The position numbers were made by a program, and so were the translations under genes. Of a DNA stretch of 64,000 nt, positions 1-11,110 are shown one piece after another. The first letter of the stretch is position 1. Every line of letters starts with the position of its first letter. The notes under the pieces are model-generated. The model searched no databases and was not told the origin of the DNA. It saw only the letters and a list, made by a program, of their open reading frames with translations. The stretch is from Hymenopus coronatus (taxonomy: Eukaryota; Arthropoda; Insecta; Mantodea; Hymenopodidae): positions 288,403,784 to 288,467,783 of the forward strand of contig CM060900.1 of NCBI GenBank assembly GCA_030762935.1. The letters are read 5' to 3'.

Positions 1-345
1 CTTTCTTTAGGCATAATTTTAGGAATATGTCTTTCAGGATAAACTTGGGGCTGCAGTATTTGTTCCATATCAGGTTAATGTATATTTTTATCCCTACTTT
101 ATATTTCTCTGAGAAGGATATTGTTTGTCCCAGGTAGATGTATTCTCTGATATACTCCAAGTTTGCTCCATTGATCTTGATTTGTTTCTCAGTGGTATTT
201 GTCATTAATTTGATTTACTTCGAGTTCATAGTTAGTTTATGGAACTGGTGTTCCAGGAGGGTGCTGAAGAGTTTTGGCGGTATCTGGTCTCCCTACTTGA
301 CTCCTTTCTTTAGTACAAATCTCTTCTTTCCTTTTACCTCAGATG
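1..345 (-). pseudogene. LINE reverse transcriptase relic (RTE/L1-like), truncated by window edge
   Basis: Read on the minus strand, this stretch encodes a broken non-LTR reverse transcriptase. An early piece resembles the RT segment just before the catalytic box (FVLKKGVK, stop, GDQIPPKLFSTLLEHQF) and a later piece resembles the palm-to-thumb segment (KQIKINGANLEYIREYIYLG then QTISF). Between these the normal YADD segment is absent, so the copy has an internal deletion of the catalytic core as well as stop codons. The 3' end lies outside the window. The RTE/L1-like assignment is from remembered motif order; the exact clade is uncertain. Confidence 0.65.
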
Positions 346-1019
346 ACCATAATTAATATTTTGATGACGTTGCATTCTTAATTGAAGCACTTAAAATGAG
401 GTTATTGTAGTTTATTTTCTGACACTTATGCTCCAATAGTGTGCTATAGCACATGTCATTCCCCAAGCTTATGAATGAGTGAGCTACAAATGAAATCAGC
501 ATTTATATGAATGACTACTGGTTGTTGTTTTTCACGTTTAGTTTTGGGAGAGTTAAGAAAAGTCATTACAACTTGCAACATAACATTTTTTACTTACCAT
601 ATATATTCACATTTTTAAATGAAGAAGAGTATATATCTGTGTATGTGTTCACATACAGATTAATATCAGTTATATACAAAAGCTATAAATTAACATTATA
701 TATTGGTATTCATGCATCTATCCACAGAATAATAAAGCCTTTTCTTACAAGCATTTTTAAGCCCATGTGTAATTCTCCACTTCTTCATATGGTATAGACT
801 GTCACATATTTATGTAATAATTGCTCTCATCATAGGCAAAAGTTTTTGTTTTTAATGATAAATGAGAAAATTGAATTTAAAAAAAAACAACATCATTTTA
901 AAATGATGTAAAAGGTAGAGGCTTACTTTGCAGAAGGGTGGGGGGAGGGGTTTAGAAATGTTTTCGTAATGATATTTTTTTTTTCTTTGTAATTCCTTAG
1001 TGATAGTCCTTCTCCATGT
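346..1019. other. Non-coding stretch, no gene recognised
   Basis: The sequence is AT-rich with no convincing reading frame. A 20-bp perfect palindrome (ACATCATTTTAAAATGATGT, positions 890-909) follows an A-rich run. Nothing else is recognised. Confidence 0.5.
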
Positions 1020-1200
1020 TCTAGGGGTTAAAACACCTTAGCATAGCTTCCTTTGGAAGGAAAGTAAAGCAGGTGGCACTGTGTTGTAGATTTATGGCAC
1101 ATAAAAGAACTTCGAAAGAGACTTCTGTTTAAAATAAGGCAGTCTTTCATCTTTCATGCCTAATATAGAATGGGACACTTAGAAATGAAGCAGTTAAAAA
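1020..1200 (+). mobile_element. SINE body fragment (TATAGAATGGGAC family)
   Basis: This stretch shares ordered blocks with five other places in the window: TTCCTTTGGAAGGAA, then TAGATTTATGGCACATAAAAG, then CTAATATAGAATGGGAC, then an A-rich AGCAGTTAAAAAG end. Better copies of the family have a tRNA-like head; here only the body remains. It is an old, diverged, 5'-truncated copy. (The second block is quoted in slightly shortened form by function: it aligns with TTTACAGCACGTAAAAGAAC of a better copy.). Confidence 0.7.
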
Positions 1201-1457
1201 GAAAACCTTAATTTAACATTTGTCTCTTCATATCATGCAGCTAGAAGTTGTGAAACAAAGTTAAAATTTTCAATGAAAAAAAGTTAGCAGTTACAATACT
1301 TACAAGATACTAAAATAAGGTACCAAGTAAGAAATAGTCTAGTAACTGTAACTTGCAGGTTGGTAACAGATCCAATCCAATCAAAAAACCTTTAGTTCAC
1401 TTTGTTTTAATTTCAAATTAACTCACTGAAACTAACTCAAATTAACTCACAAGTGAA

Positions 1458-2010
1458 ATGTTAGATAGTGGCCACTTTGGAAGCAGAGTAAGTGCACTTG
1501 TAGAACACATGGATCCTAATGTTAGAGATCCAGTAGAATACAATTTAAAAGTTTGCTGCCATATGCCTTTGTTTAAATTGTGCTCCATTACGGCAATAGA
1601 AACTAATGACGTAATAGCAATAAAAGCTTTGGATTATTTATTTAAACATTCAAGTCTACTTCCTCTATCAAGTATTAATAATGTAAAGACAGCATTTAAC
1701 CATTTGCATTTAAGATTAATTGTATTAATTCTGATTTGCTTCTTTGATACAAAGAACTTTGTGCTGTTGTTGAACAGCTAAGACATGATGGTTTAGGTAA
1801 CTAATTAGATGTAGTAACAGCACACTTCGTATTGAAAGCAAAAGGTGAGTCTTACCATTTTTTCTGTGAAAAGTCCCTTCAATGCTTTTGGCTAACAATA
1901 TCAAATGCTGACGAGAGATTTTTCTCTACTTATAACTTTTTTGTAACAGATAAAAGGACAACTATGTAGAACAAAAATATCACAACTTGTGCCTTGCATT
2001 TTGGAGATCT
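1458..2010 (+). pseudogene. hAT-type transposase C-terminal relic
   Basis: The first 107 codons are open (LDSGHFGSRVSALVEHMDPN...), then stops and frame changes follow. The 3' part reads SNADERFFSTYNFF followed by VTDKRTTM, which resembles the hAT C-terminal dimerisation block of the form SNAxxERxFSxxxxxxxDxR. On that block I infer a hAT-superfamily transposase remnant. The DDE core was not identified and no terminal repeats were found. The open first part alone is not recognised, so the call rests on the C-terminal block. Confidence 0.55.
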
Positions 2011-2049
2011 CCAATGTGTGATATTTGATTCTATTTATGATATTGATTG

Positions 2050-4060
2050 GAAATAAATTTTTTAAATTTTGAAATAAAGGGTTTTAACATTACTGTTACT
2101 TTAATAGCCTGTTAATTCTCATTTCAGTCATGTCATTACTCATTAATTCTGCCCTAAGATTAGTACAGATTTAATACAAATTCATGTAAAATACTTGACA
2201 CATTACACCACTAATTAAAATTATTAATGCAAATTTTTAAAATAATAATAATAAACCTGCCTCTGGCTATCATTCAAGATTTTGTCACTGGTCATCTGTA
2301 ACATTATACATCCAATGAAGAGTCCACATTGAAGTTTTGAATGAAGGAATGACATACTCCTTCATTTTTCATAATTACAATGAACAATATCATACTCTAC
2401 ATGGAATTTTTTGGTGTTATTAATCATATAATTACTATATTCTATTATTCAAAAGTTTTGCTAACTGTGATATTTATTTACTTCTTGAAAATCCACAGAT
2501 AATTGAGTATATTTAAAATACTGTATGTTTTGGTGTCCTTTGGTTTCCCATGCATTACAGGCTAGTTAATAACAAGTGAGGTCTCAGTGTGGAGGGATGA
2601 TAATTATGTTTTTTATACTATATTCACTGTTAAAACTAACCAATTCTGTCACCATTTGACCTTCTCTATGCATTAGAAGAAACTTTGAAAATGCCTCTAT
2701 CTTCTAGTAGTAGAATTCTGTGCCTATATTTCAGTTTGTACTTTAGTACTAAACAAGTTTTCTCAATCTCAGTTCATCTAAGTCTGCTCCATTAAGGCCT
2801 GCTTTAGGTAAACCTAATAGCATTTTGCAAAATTTTCTGTGAACTTGATAAATATTTTACCACCCTGCACCTGTACCTCATATTACATAGGTTTTTATTC
2901 AACTGTAATAAAATGCATCTCAAGCCACTTTACTTTCATGTATGGTATTTTTTACAAACATGTGCTTTATGCTACTCTTAGCTAACTTTGTCTTTCATTG
3001 TGTGTTTCTCTTTTGGTCTATCCATCTTCCATTGTTGTTTCGTTGTATCCCTAAGTAATCACATTCTCCAACAATGCTTCTCATCTCTGCTAAGTTTGTT
3101 TACTTTTTTTTAGCATAATATTGCATTTTATTTATTTTTACTTCCCATTCTTTGCAATAGGTATCTTTTGCTTATAGTGCTATAAATAGATCTTTTATTT
3201 TGGTCTGTTGTCCAGCATGTTGCACAGAATATGATGTCAATGCTGATCTCAATCATCTAGTATTCAAATGTTAGTGAGCCCATATGATAGATGGTAACAA
3301 CTGCAACATGAATAGGTTATAGGATGAAAGAAAAAAAGTAAAGGAAGTTCCAAACTTGGAGTCTAATACATAATATTTTTTAGTTTTTCTGAAGCATTAA
3401 TTTTCTTTAATTGCAGAGTGACAAGAGGAGAATTCAACAAAATAAATTTCTATATGTTCTGAATAGTAAACAAACTTTTTATAAGAAACCTAAAAAAACT
3501 TGCAAATTTTGAAACAGTTTCCAAGAATTAACATAACAAAACTTTAAAAAAAATTATTCAACATGTTTACCACTCCATTGTAAGTCTCTCCTTGCTTGCT
3601 TGACTATGTCACTCAAGACCATTTCAAGCATTGCAAGCATGATAATTGTCATCTCCTGGAGTGTGAAGTTTGACAGCTGGTTCTGATTTTCAGAATGTTG
3701 GTGCTTCAGATAACCCAAAGAAAACATGAGTTTCTGTTAAATCTGAGAATCTCAGGGCCAGTGAGGGTTGTTGATAATTTTGTCAATTAAAACATTACAT
3801 TGAAATTAGTTTTCATATCATAATAGCTATTGTTTATAATATCTAAATTTCAATAACAAAAGTTGCCACTACCATCATCATGACCATTCTGCTTCTACTT
3901 GTTTTGTTGTTATAGCTTTTCCTCCAAGAAATGCTGTACTGTTTGGCATTTCAGTTTCCTTTGAAGAACATTGGCCCAATGTTCTGGCTCAATTCTCTTC
4001 TGTTTGTCAGGAAAAGACAGTCTAAACTCCAACATTCAGGAGTATATCCCAGTTTTGATG
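2050..4060. other. Long non-coding stretch, nothing recognised
   Basis: No reading frame of note, no recognisable transposon protein and no terminal repeats were seen. An (AAT)n run is present near 2243-2255. The stretch is most simply intron or intergenic DNA. Confidence 0.5.
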
Positions 4061-4063
4061 ACT

Positions 4064-4375
4064 TCATTTGATGGTTCTGAAACTTGTATGTAACAATTCT
4101 AGTTGATCACATGCCCTTTCATTAGACATGAAGGGTGTCTTCTGTTCCTCTTCTGCTTCAAAATATTTCAAGACTAATTTATAGAAGCATATGCAGTATG
4201 GAAAGTCTGTGTTCTGCAATTTATGAAGCCTCTTAATTTTGTAGGGATACAGCTTCAATGTTTCCTTATGGGAGGATCTGAGGGACAAATTAGTTTTTCT
4301 TGTCACCAGATGCAATGACGCTAAAAGCCAATCCATCATATTGGTCCGCATTTCTTGCAAATCAGCATCTCTCAT
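4064..4375 (-). pseudogene. Possible Tc1/mariner-type transposase N-terminal fragment
   Basis: A 103-codon frame contains SLRSSHKETLKLYPYKIKRL followed by a helix-like segment. The LxLYPYKIxxxxxL pattern is typical of the linker between the helix-turn-helix region and the DDE domain in Tc1/mariner-like transposases. No DDE residues were found downstream. The fragment sits directly beside a minus-strand SINE. An alternative is a chance frame; confidence is low. Confidence 0.35.
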
Positions 4376-4429
4376 TTTTCCTCACCACCATGCATACATA
4401 CAGCTCTCTCATTATTTTCCATCACACAA

Positions 4430-4740
4430 ACCTTGTTCTCCATAACAAAATAAAATTGAGTTTTATTTATCGACACTCTTTAACTGCTGTGGTTCTCTGT
4501 CCAATTCTATATTTGGCATGAAAGACTGCTTAATTTTGCTCAGAGTCCTCTTTATCAGGCTTGAGGTTCTTTGTTTGTTGTAAATCTATAAGATGGGACC
4601 ACCAGCTTTATTTTCCTTCTGAAGGAAGTCATGCTAAGGACTTTTATGCCTGAAAAACCCAATTTCCCTCCTGGGTTTGATCCCACTACCTTGGGAAGCA
4701 GAGGCTAGCTGTTACCCTAGACCACAGAGGATGACAGTTT
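4430..4740 (-). mobile_element. tRNA-derived SINE (TATAGAATGGGAC family)
   Basis: On the minus strand the head is tRNA-like: CCTCTGTGGTCTAGGGTAA resembles an A box, and GGGATCAAACCC resembles a B box about 40 bases later. The body follows in the same block order as the other copies (TCCTTCAGAAGGAA, AAAGAACCTCAAGCCTGATA, AATTAAGC, TATAGAATTGGAC with changes) and ends in an A/T-rich tail. It is diverged from the best copies, so it is an older insertion. Confidence 0.8.
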
Positions 4741-4744
4741 CCCA

Positions 4745-5385
4745 TAAGAAAGCAATGTACCTAACATAAGGAAACCAGAGAAAATAAAATCTGATACATT
4801 ACCCATAACTTAAATTTTGCATGGTAAAATTTTATTAAGCACAAGACATAAAAGTCAAGCTTACTCATCTTTTAATTATCCTCATCAGGTCCTTTCAAAA
4901 GATGAATAGAAATTGGGGGTATTTCCCTGCAATATCAATTACACATCAGTTGATACTGTATTAATATTTCCCTTCAATGGACCCCTATTCTAACTAGGAT
5001 TGTTAAAAGCCATTATGATGTATGTGCTTATAATTAGACAAATAGTCTGCTGCTATACAGGAACCAAAATGGATAGTTTAAATGTAAACAGTACCCCAAC
5101 CCCTCCAATAGTACAGGTAATGTCTTTGGGGGCTGAACTTGGCTGTTAGATTGCACCATAAGTATGAGTGCTCCTGTAAGACTTTCTTATACCATGGAAA
5201 CAAGGCAACTTCTTCATGTTTGCTAGTACTTGGGAGCTGAAACTTGCATCTAAACTGACATAAGTCATAAACAGTTTTATTCATCCTTTAAAATATACAA
5301 TAAAGGACATGTCAAAATTTAAACTGTAAGTACATGATTTACAAAACTTTTGTTTACAGTTTATATTTGAACTCTTTCATGCTAT
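4745..5385. other. Non-coding stretch
   Basis: A 68-codon minus-strand frame exists at 5078-5284, but it has no motif I recognise and is not supported by neighbours. Nothing else is seen. Confidence 0.4.
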
Positions 5386-6084
5386 AATATGCATTCTCCA
5401 TTGTCATTTTTAAGTGTGTTTATTGCAACCTTAATGTTACCAATTTCTTTTATTTCTTTTGGTAATCTGTCATATAGTTCTTTTCCCATGTTGTCCAAGT
5501 CCCTATTATTTAATGTCCCTCTAAGTCCTCTTATGTTTTACATTATATATATACATTAGACAGTTAAGATATTTAAACTTTTAAATGTATTCCTGCAGAA
5601 CTGTATCGTCATCCATTGTTTTCAAAATATAAATGCCTTTATTCATTCTTTTTATAATATGCCTTATTTATGGCTTCTAGTTTATGTGTTTTTCGATTAT
5701 TACTGCTAAAAATTTTGCTCCCTCAGTTTTAGGGATAATTACTTATTTGTTTTTTTAATACAGCTTGTAAAACAGCTTGTAAGTTCAAAATTAATCTGTG
5801 CTGTTTTTAACACTTAATGTCATGTCTAAACTGGAGTGATATGGTTTTATGATTGTTAATATTTATATAATTTGTTGTTTTTTTTCTTCTTTTTTTTTCC
5901 ACTTCTGGCTCAGTTTTTAAATATAATTGTCATATCATCTGCATATCCTATTGTTGTACATTTTTTAATTATTGTGAAGATATGCATATACACTAAAAAA
6001 CAAGAATGGGCCCAATTTTGAAACTTATGAAACTCCTTGCCTAACTTTTTTCTTGACAGTGTTCAAAGCCCACTTTTACTACTA

Positions 6085-6225
6085 GGGCACCACAAGTAAT
6101 GTCACTAATGATACTTGGAATGAAGATGGAGCACCGATAGAATATGATGGCGGGGGAAACCGGAGGACCCGGAAAAAACCCACCCCTATGCCACTTTGTC
6201 CACCACAAATCAGTCAGGTCTAACA
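6085..6225 (-). mobile_element. SINE body, inverted copy (left arm of an inverted pair)
   Basis: This body is the reverse complement of the neighbouring SINE. Shared blocks include GAATGAAGATGGAGCACCG, GGGGGAAACCGGAGGA (GGGGAAACCAGAGAA in the partner) and TTTGTCCACCACAAA. The tRNA-like head is missing, so the copy is truncated at its 5' end. Confidence 0.75.
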
Positions 6226-6242
6226 ATTTTAAAATCTAATAG

Positions 6243-6478
6243 GCTGCACCATGGCCGAGTGGTTGGATCACTTGCCTCTCACCAAGGCAGCCCAGATTTG
6301 ATCCCAAGCGGCTGCATATGGGTTTTGTGGTGGACAAAATGAACCAGAGATAGGTTTTCTCTTGGTTCTCTGGTTTCCCCTGCCATCACATGCCACCGGT
6401 GCTCCATCTTCATTCTGTGTATTATCAGTGCCATCACCTGCGGTGCCATATGTCTTAAAGGCGGGCATTAAACACTAC
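6243..6478 (+). mobile_element. tRNA-Leu/Ser-like SINE
   Basis: The head starts with GGCTGCACCATGGCCGAGTG and continues GTTGGATCAC, an A box of the TGGCCGAGTGG type. The B box is GATTTGATCCC some 40 bases later, as in a class II tRNA. The body (GTTTTGTGGTGGACAAAATG onward) ends near GGGCATTAAACACTACC. It lies inside the RT region of a dead LINE and faces an inverted copy of itself about 100 bases away. It is a SINE, not a functional tRNA: the acceptor stem does not close. Confidence 0.8.
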
Positions 6479-8249
6479 CAAAAAATAAAGGAAAGAAAAT
6501 CTGATTTTACTTTTTCTGCCATGCCATTTGTATTTCTATAGTGTACCTTCACATATTGAGCTCTGTTTTTTTAAGTATGAGGTTATTCATTTTAATGGCA
6601 ATTCTCACACCCCATGGTTTTCTAGTTTGTTTATCAGAATATCTATATTTACACAGTCAAAAAGTCTTTCTTTGTGAGATCTAAAAATATTGCAACTACC
6701 TTTTTTTCAATTATTTAATACATTTTTTGTAAAATGTTTATTTTATTAATTACATTTGTTACTCATTTCTCTCTTGAAAGTCATATTGCCATTCCAATAT
6801 TAAACTATACTTTATGAAATATACTTGTAATTTTTTTTAAGTATATTCCCTCAATTACTTATGTTACAGTGGAACATAGAATAATGGGTCTATAGTTTTC
6901 TACATCTATTTTACTTCCCTTTAGTGTGAATAATGGTCAAACAATTAACATTTTCTATGTATTTGGAAATATTCCTTGTTTTAATGATGCATTAAAATCT
7001 CAGACACCTCACATTTAAGGAACTTAAAAATTTATTTCATCCAATCCACTTGAGTTTTCGTTTTTATTTTGTTAATTTCCTGTAATCCCATAGATTATAT
7101 CTAACTTTTTGATTTTATTACTTTTTGATTTTATTACTTTATCAGTTATATTTTGTGTTCCCTTGTTTGTATTCAATTGATTTACTACATTAATATAATA
7201 ATTGTTAAAAACATTGCATACTTCATTTGTATTTTTTATCTCTTTGCATTCATGAGTAGTTACAATATTTTCTGTCTTTGTTTTGTTTTGCTTATGAGTA
7301 TTGTTTACTATGTTCCAAATTAGTGTTACCTTATTTTATGTTTTTAGCACTAGGCCCTATTGTACATTGCTTTAGCATGTTGTATAACATCTCTGAAAGT
7401 TAAATTGTAATTCTCTATGCATCTTAATTATTTTTCTTCCATTTTAAATGCTAGATTGAATTTTGTCAACAAATTAACTGAAGATAGGGAGGACTCTCCC
7501 TGAAACTAGTCTTAAAAAGAGATCTACATGTAAGTGGAGAATTTTAACTTGTTTAAAATGTCCACTCCTTTTCTTAAAGGCTTCCATTATAATGGTGCTT
7601 CACTATACTCAAATATTTCTAATCATTTGAATAAAAGCTTAATATTTATTGTTTACATTCTGTGCTTTATAAACTTCCTTCCAACTTATTTCCATACAAT
7701 TTTTTTTTAATTTATCTAAAGTTTTATCATTTACTTGCCTTCTATATTCAAAAGTGTTCTGCATTATATCACTTTTTACATTTACTGTTAATAACTGCCC
7801 ATAATGATCCCCTATGCCTGCTTTAATTATAGTTGTCTCCAATTTGGTTTCCACTAAATTTGTAAATACATTACTGATAAATGTTTTGGTAATTTTTGTG
7901 ACTCTGGTGGATTCCCTAACACCTATTTTTAGATTATGCATAATGAGGGTTTGCTCCATGGTGCGCTTTGCTGCAGTGTCTTTTAGAAAGTCTATATTTA
8001 AGTCTCCCATAACAATCTTGATCTTATTTTCTTGCATTATATTCAGAAAATTTGTAAACACTTCATAAATTATTTCTTACTTGTTGCTGGAGATCTCTAT
8101 ACTTCAATTAATATTATATTTTTTTCTTTTAGCATAATCTCCACTGCTGCTATTTTGCATACCATTTCACCATTTTTAAAACCATGCTCAGTGAAAATCA
8201 AAACATTCTGCTCTATGTCTTTTATACTTAACTGTAACACTTAATTCAG

Positions 8250-8880
8250 AGCAAAAGCGAACTATGGCAGGACTAGTTTAAAATGAACATACAGTAGATT
8301 GTATACATATGCAGCCCTGGAATCTGTTTGTTACTGATTGTTCTTAAACAAATTACTAATATTGAACTTAATCTATAACCATGTCTTGAACCCATTGTAT
8401 TTGGTACCTAGTCAGTTACTTACTTATACTCCTGCCACCCTTAAGCACACTTTTGTATGAGTAATTCCAAGAATAGCTCCACGCATGTGACTGCTGTGAA
8501 TGCTCTCATAGGTTTATAGGTTTGAGAATGAAGCACTCAGTTTCAGAAGAGAATACTAGATCCATCTTTACTTAATATTATTGCTTGTAAAATATGGTAA
8601 TCAATAAGTTTAATTGTGGTATTACAATGCACTATATTTTTTCAGCTGTTTGTAAATACAAATAGATCCTTTGGTAATCAAGAAGTTTAATTGTAGCATT
8701 ACAATACACTGTATTTTTCAGCTGTTTAGAAATACAAATAGATCCTTTCACAAGAAATAAGTGGTTGCATTGGCGGGGGAAAAACAAACAAAACGTCAGT
8801 GAGGAATATGGCGGCAAGCGTGTGACCGAAGTGATTTCAGTAGTGCTAACATTGAGTGATCACAGATATAAAAAGCACTC
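8250..8880. other. Non-coding stretch with a short direct repeat
   Basis: A segment of about 60-65 bases occurs twice in tandem near 8612-8745: the block TTTTCAGCTGTTTGTAAATA / TTTTCAGCTGTTTAGAAATA followed by CAAATAGATCCTTT. No gene is recognised. Confidence 0.5.
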
Positions 8881-8884
8881 TTAG

Positions 8885-9335
8885 GGTAAACTGTTAAAGA
8901 ATGCAAAGAAGCAGATTGTTCTAAATGCGTTTCAGAAGTTAAAGGAGCACAATCCAGATATTTTAATGAAGTGGCAAAAATAACAGCAGACTACACCGAT
9001 GTGTCAGAAATGAGTGCTGTTCACATGTGTAAAGAATTTGAATAAGCTTTTAGTTTTAAAACACCTTGTAAAAAGAGGAAGAGGGCTAAAGCATTTTAAG
9101 GACAAGTGGATGATTTTGTTAAGTGTGCAATTCGTTCTAAAGTGCATAAATATTTTTTGACATTGAGCCACTTACAATAAACAAAGGGGTAATCGATGGT
9201 GACCCTGATTTGCCATATTTTAAATGTACAAGCTTCTGTACATTACTTTTATAAATTAGGATTTTGTGTGTGAAATGAAACAGTATCAACATAATAGTAG
9301 GGATGATATTGCACTTTGGAAACAATAAAACTTTC
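8885..9335 (+). pseudogene. DNA-transposon-associated N-terminal domain relic (HTH-type)
   Basis: Across shifting frames the plus strand reads KNAKKQIVLNAFQKLKEHNP, then KRKRAKAF, VDDFVKCAIRSKVHKYF, DPDLPYFKCTSF and KLGFCV, RDDIALWK. The series DDFxKCAIRxKxHxFY... DLPYFKxTxFxxLLxKLGF... RxDIxxWR is a recurrent helix-turn-helix N-terminal module of transposon-derived arthropod proteins, often fused to a DDE superendonuclease domain. Only the N-terminal part is present, with several stops and frameshifts. The family call is from remembered pattern and the exact superfamily is not claimed. Confidence 0.55.
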
Positions 9336-9858
9336 AAACTGAAAGAGGTGCATTAGTTTTTAGACACATTGACTCAGGTGACGGGGGAAATATGGCATCA
9401 ACATATAAATAAGGAAGAAGAAAAGCTGTGGCAACTGGACTATTTCATGATAGTATAGTGTTAAACTCAGGTGATGACAGTTCAGGGTCATCCTCAGATT
9501 CTGACCTGGGATTTGCAGCATTACCTGCTAGCAATCATGGTCTGAATCTGACTAATGTAAGTTCAAAAGTGCTTTAAAATCACATCTTCGTTTGAATGCA
9601 TTTGCTTTGATATAATATTCTTCATATATTTCTCATTTAATAGGAAAAGTTTTACTTATTGAATCAAAATCTGATAGTGAGCCATTCTTGTTCATACAAC
9701 TTTTTTGAATGCAATATGACATAACATATGGGCGAAGGTTGTCTGTTACATACACTTGTGCACATGGGCACAAAGTAATGCAAAAAGTGTGCTTCTAAGA
9801 ACAGTTCCAGAATAGTTGCATATATGTATATCCAATACAAAACTTGCTTTTAATGTAC
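9336..9858. other. Non-coding stretch with a short acidic frame
   Basis: A short plus-strand frame (DDSSGSSSDSDLGF, about 9470-9545) resembles the acidic leader of transposase-like proteins, but nothing recognisable follows it. Confidence 0.35.
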
Positions 9859-9859
9859 C

Positions 9860-11110
9860 AAGGTACATATAGCTTCTTTATTGTCTCACAAAGTTCTTTA
9901 TGTGCCCTTTTATCTCAGCTTAATCCAAACTATCATTTTCAGTATGGTATCTAAAGCCCTTCCTAGGTCTACAAAGCATGTGCACATGCGAGCAGGTGTG
10001 TGTGTTGGTTTGTGCGTGTGCGTGCATGTGTGCTTTTTTTTTTTTAATTGCACAAGTATTTGTCTGCCATAGTATTAATATGGTATAAGATTGCCACTTC
10101 CATGATATTTGAATAGTTGTTCTTCTTTCCATTCATGTAAACAGTTAACTAGGATCCTTGTATACACCTTTCCTATTGCTAATATCAACCTCAAGCCTCT
10201 GGATTGTTCACATCTCCTATTCCTTAATAAACTAGTACGTCATTTCAGCTGCCATTTTTATAAAACCTTGCAATCTGCTTATAGCAGGTTAAACATTTTT
10301 TATTAACAATCCTCATCTTTTATTACCCTTGCACCACCTTTTAGAATTCCCCTGGAATCCTATTAGTTTCATTAGGTTGATTATTATTTTAGACTCTGTG
10401 AACTGTATAGTCAATTCACTCACTAGTATTTCTTGGTCTAATTCATGTACCTAAATAATAAAACTTCTTAGCAGTTTGTATCTGCCGAGTCATGTAAATT
10501 TTCTCTACATACTCAGTTTGGAAATTTTCATACCATCTTGCTATCCCCTTCAGTGGCTGTTAAGTAAAAACTAATTCTCAGTTGTTTTTTTCTCTCACAA
10601 TTCTTTCTTTTTGTGGCAGTTATTGATCCTCTCTTAACATTTTCTCTTTCTAAAGATTCCTATAATTGTTTCACTGTCTTATTACTTTTTTCGCCCTTTT
10701 CTTGGATTTGTAGCATTTATTACATCAACCTTTCTCTTCATCATTTGACTCCTCATACTCTCTCTTCATCATTTGTCCAATATTCCTTATCTTATTTCTT
10801 GTTCTGTTCATTCCCTATTCCAGATGTGCCATTGCCTCATCAGAATTTGCTAATCCAGTTAATTTTGTGCAGTCTTACCTTCTGGACTACAGATCATATT
10901 TTGGGCCAATATCTTATGAAATACCTTGTCCTTATTCTGCCTCTAATTTTGTAATTCTTCATCTTTGTCTTCTTCAATATTACTTTTAAATTTAATAAAG
11001 GGAAGCAATGTCATACTCAGACCGCTTTTAACTATAAGGTCATTATTTGAATTGTCTGAATGCAAAGTATAGTCAATTACATTTTGGCCGTTTTATTAGG
11101 TACAGTAAGT
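9860..11110 (-). pseudogene. LINE reverse transcriptase relic (RTE/L1-like)
   Basis: On the minus strand the end of an endonuclease domain (NVIDYTLHSDNSNNDLIVKS near 11030-11090) is followed by a linker, then VLVY-stop-GIGDVNNPEA, which resembles the VPIYKGKGDxxNPxxYRGI motif, and finally FVDLGRALDTILKMIVW near 9945-9985, the RT FVDLEKAFDxVPRxxxW motif. Stops and frameshifts are frequent, and a (TG/CA)n run has expanded within it near 9990-10030. The catalytic YADD box was not found. The order is right for a single decayed ORF2. Confidence 0.6.

Larger units (their letters stand above)
5390..8245 (-). pseudogene. LINE ORF2 relic: endonuclease, reverse transcriptase and C-terminus (CR1/Jockey-like)
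   Basis: On the minus strand an apurinic-type endonuclease comes first: QNVLIFTEHGF, then VMGDLNIDFLKDT in a 140-codon frame (7639-8061), then STRVTKITKTF and AGIGDHYGQLL, which match the ST...DN / SDH-like end of this domain. RT motifs follow: FDCVNIDILINKLENHGV near 6660, GPFLFF near 6010, and an intact GYADDM box at about 5934-5945. The C-terminal block ELYDRLPKEIKEIGN lies near 5440-5490, typical of LINE tails. Many stops and frameshifts show it is dead. A pair of SINEs is inserted in the RT region. Confidence 0.75.

Noticed and set aside
6243..6310. Functional tRNA-Leu or tRNA-Ser gene
   Set aside because: A and B boxes are present but the acceptor stem does not close and a SINE body follows.
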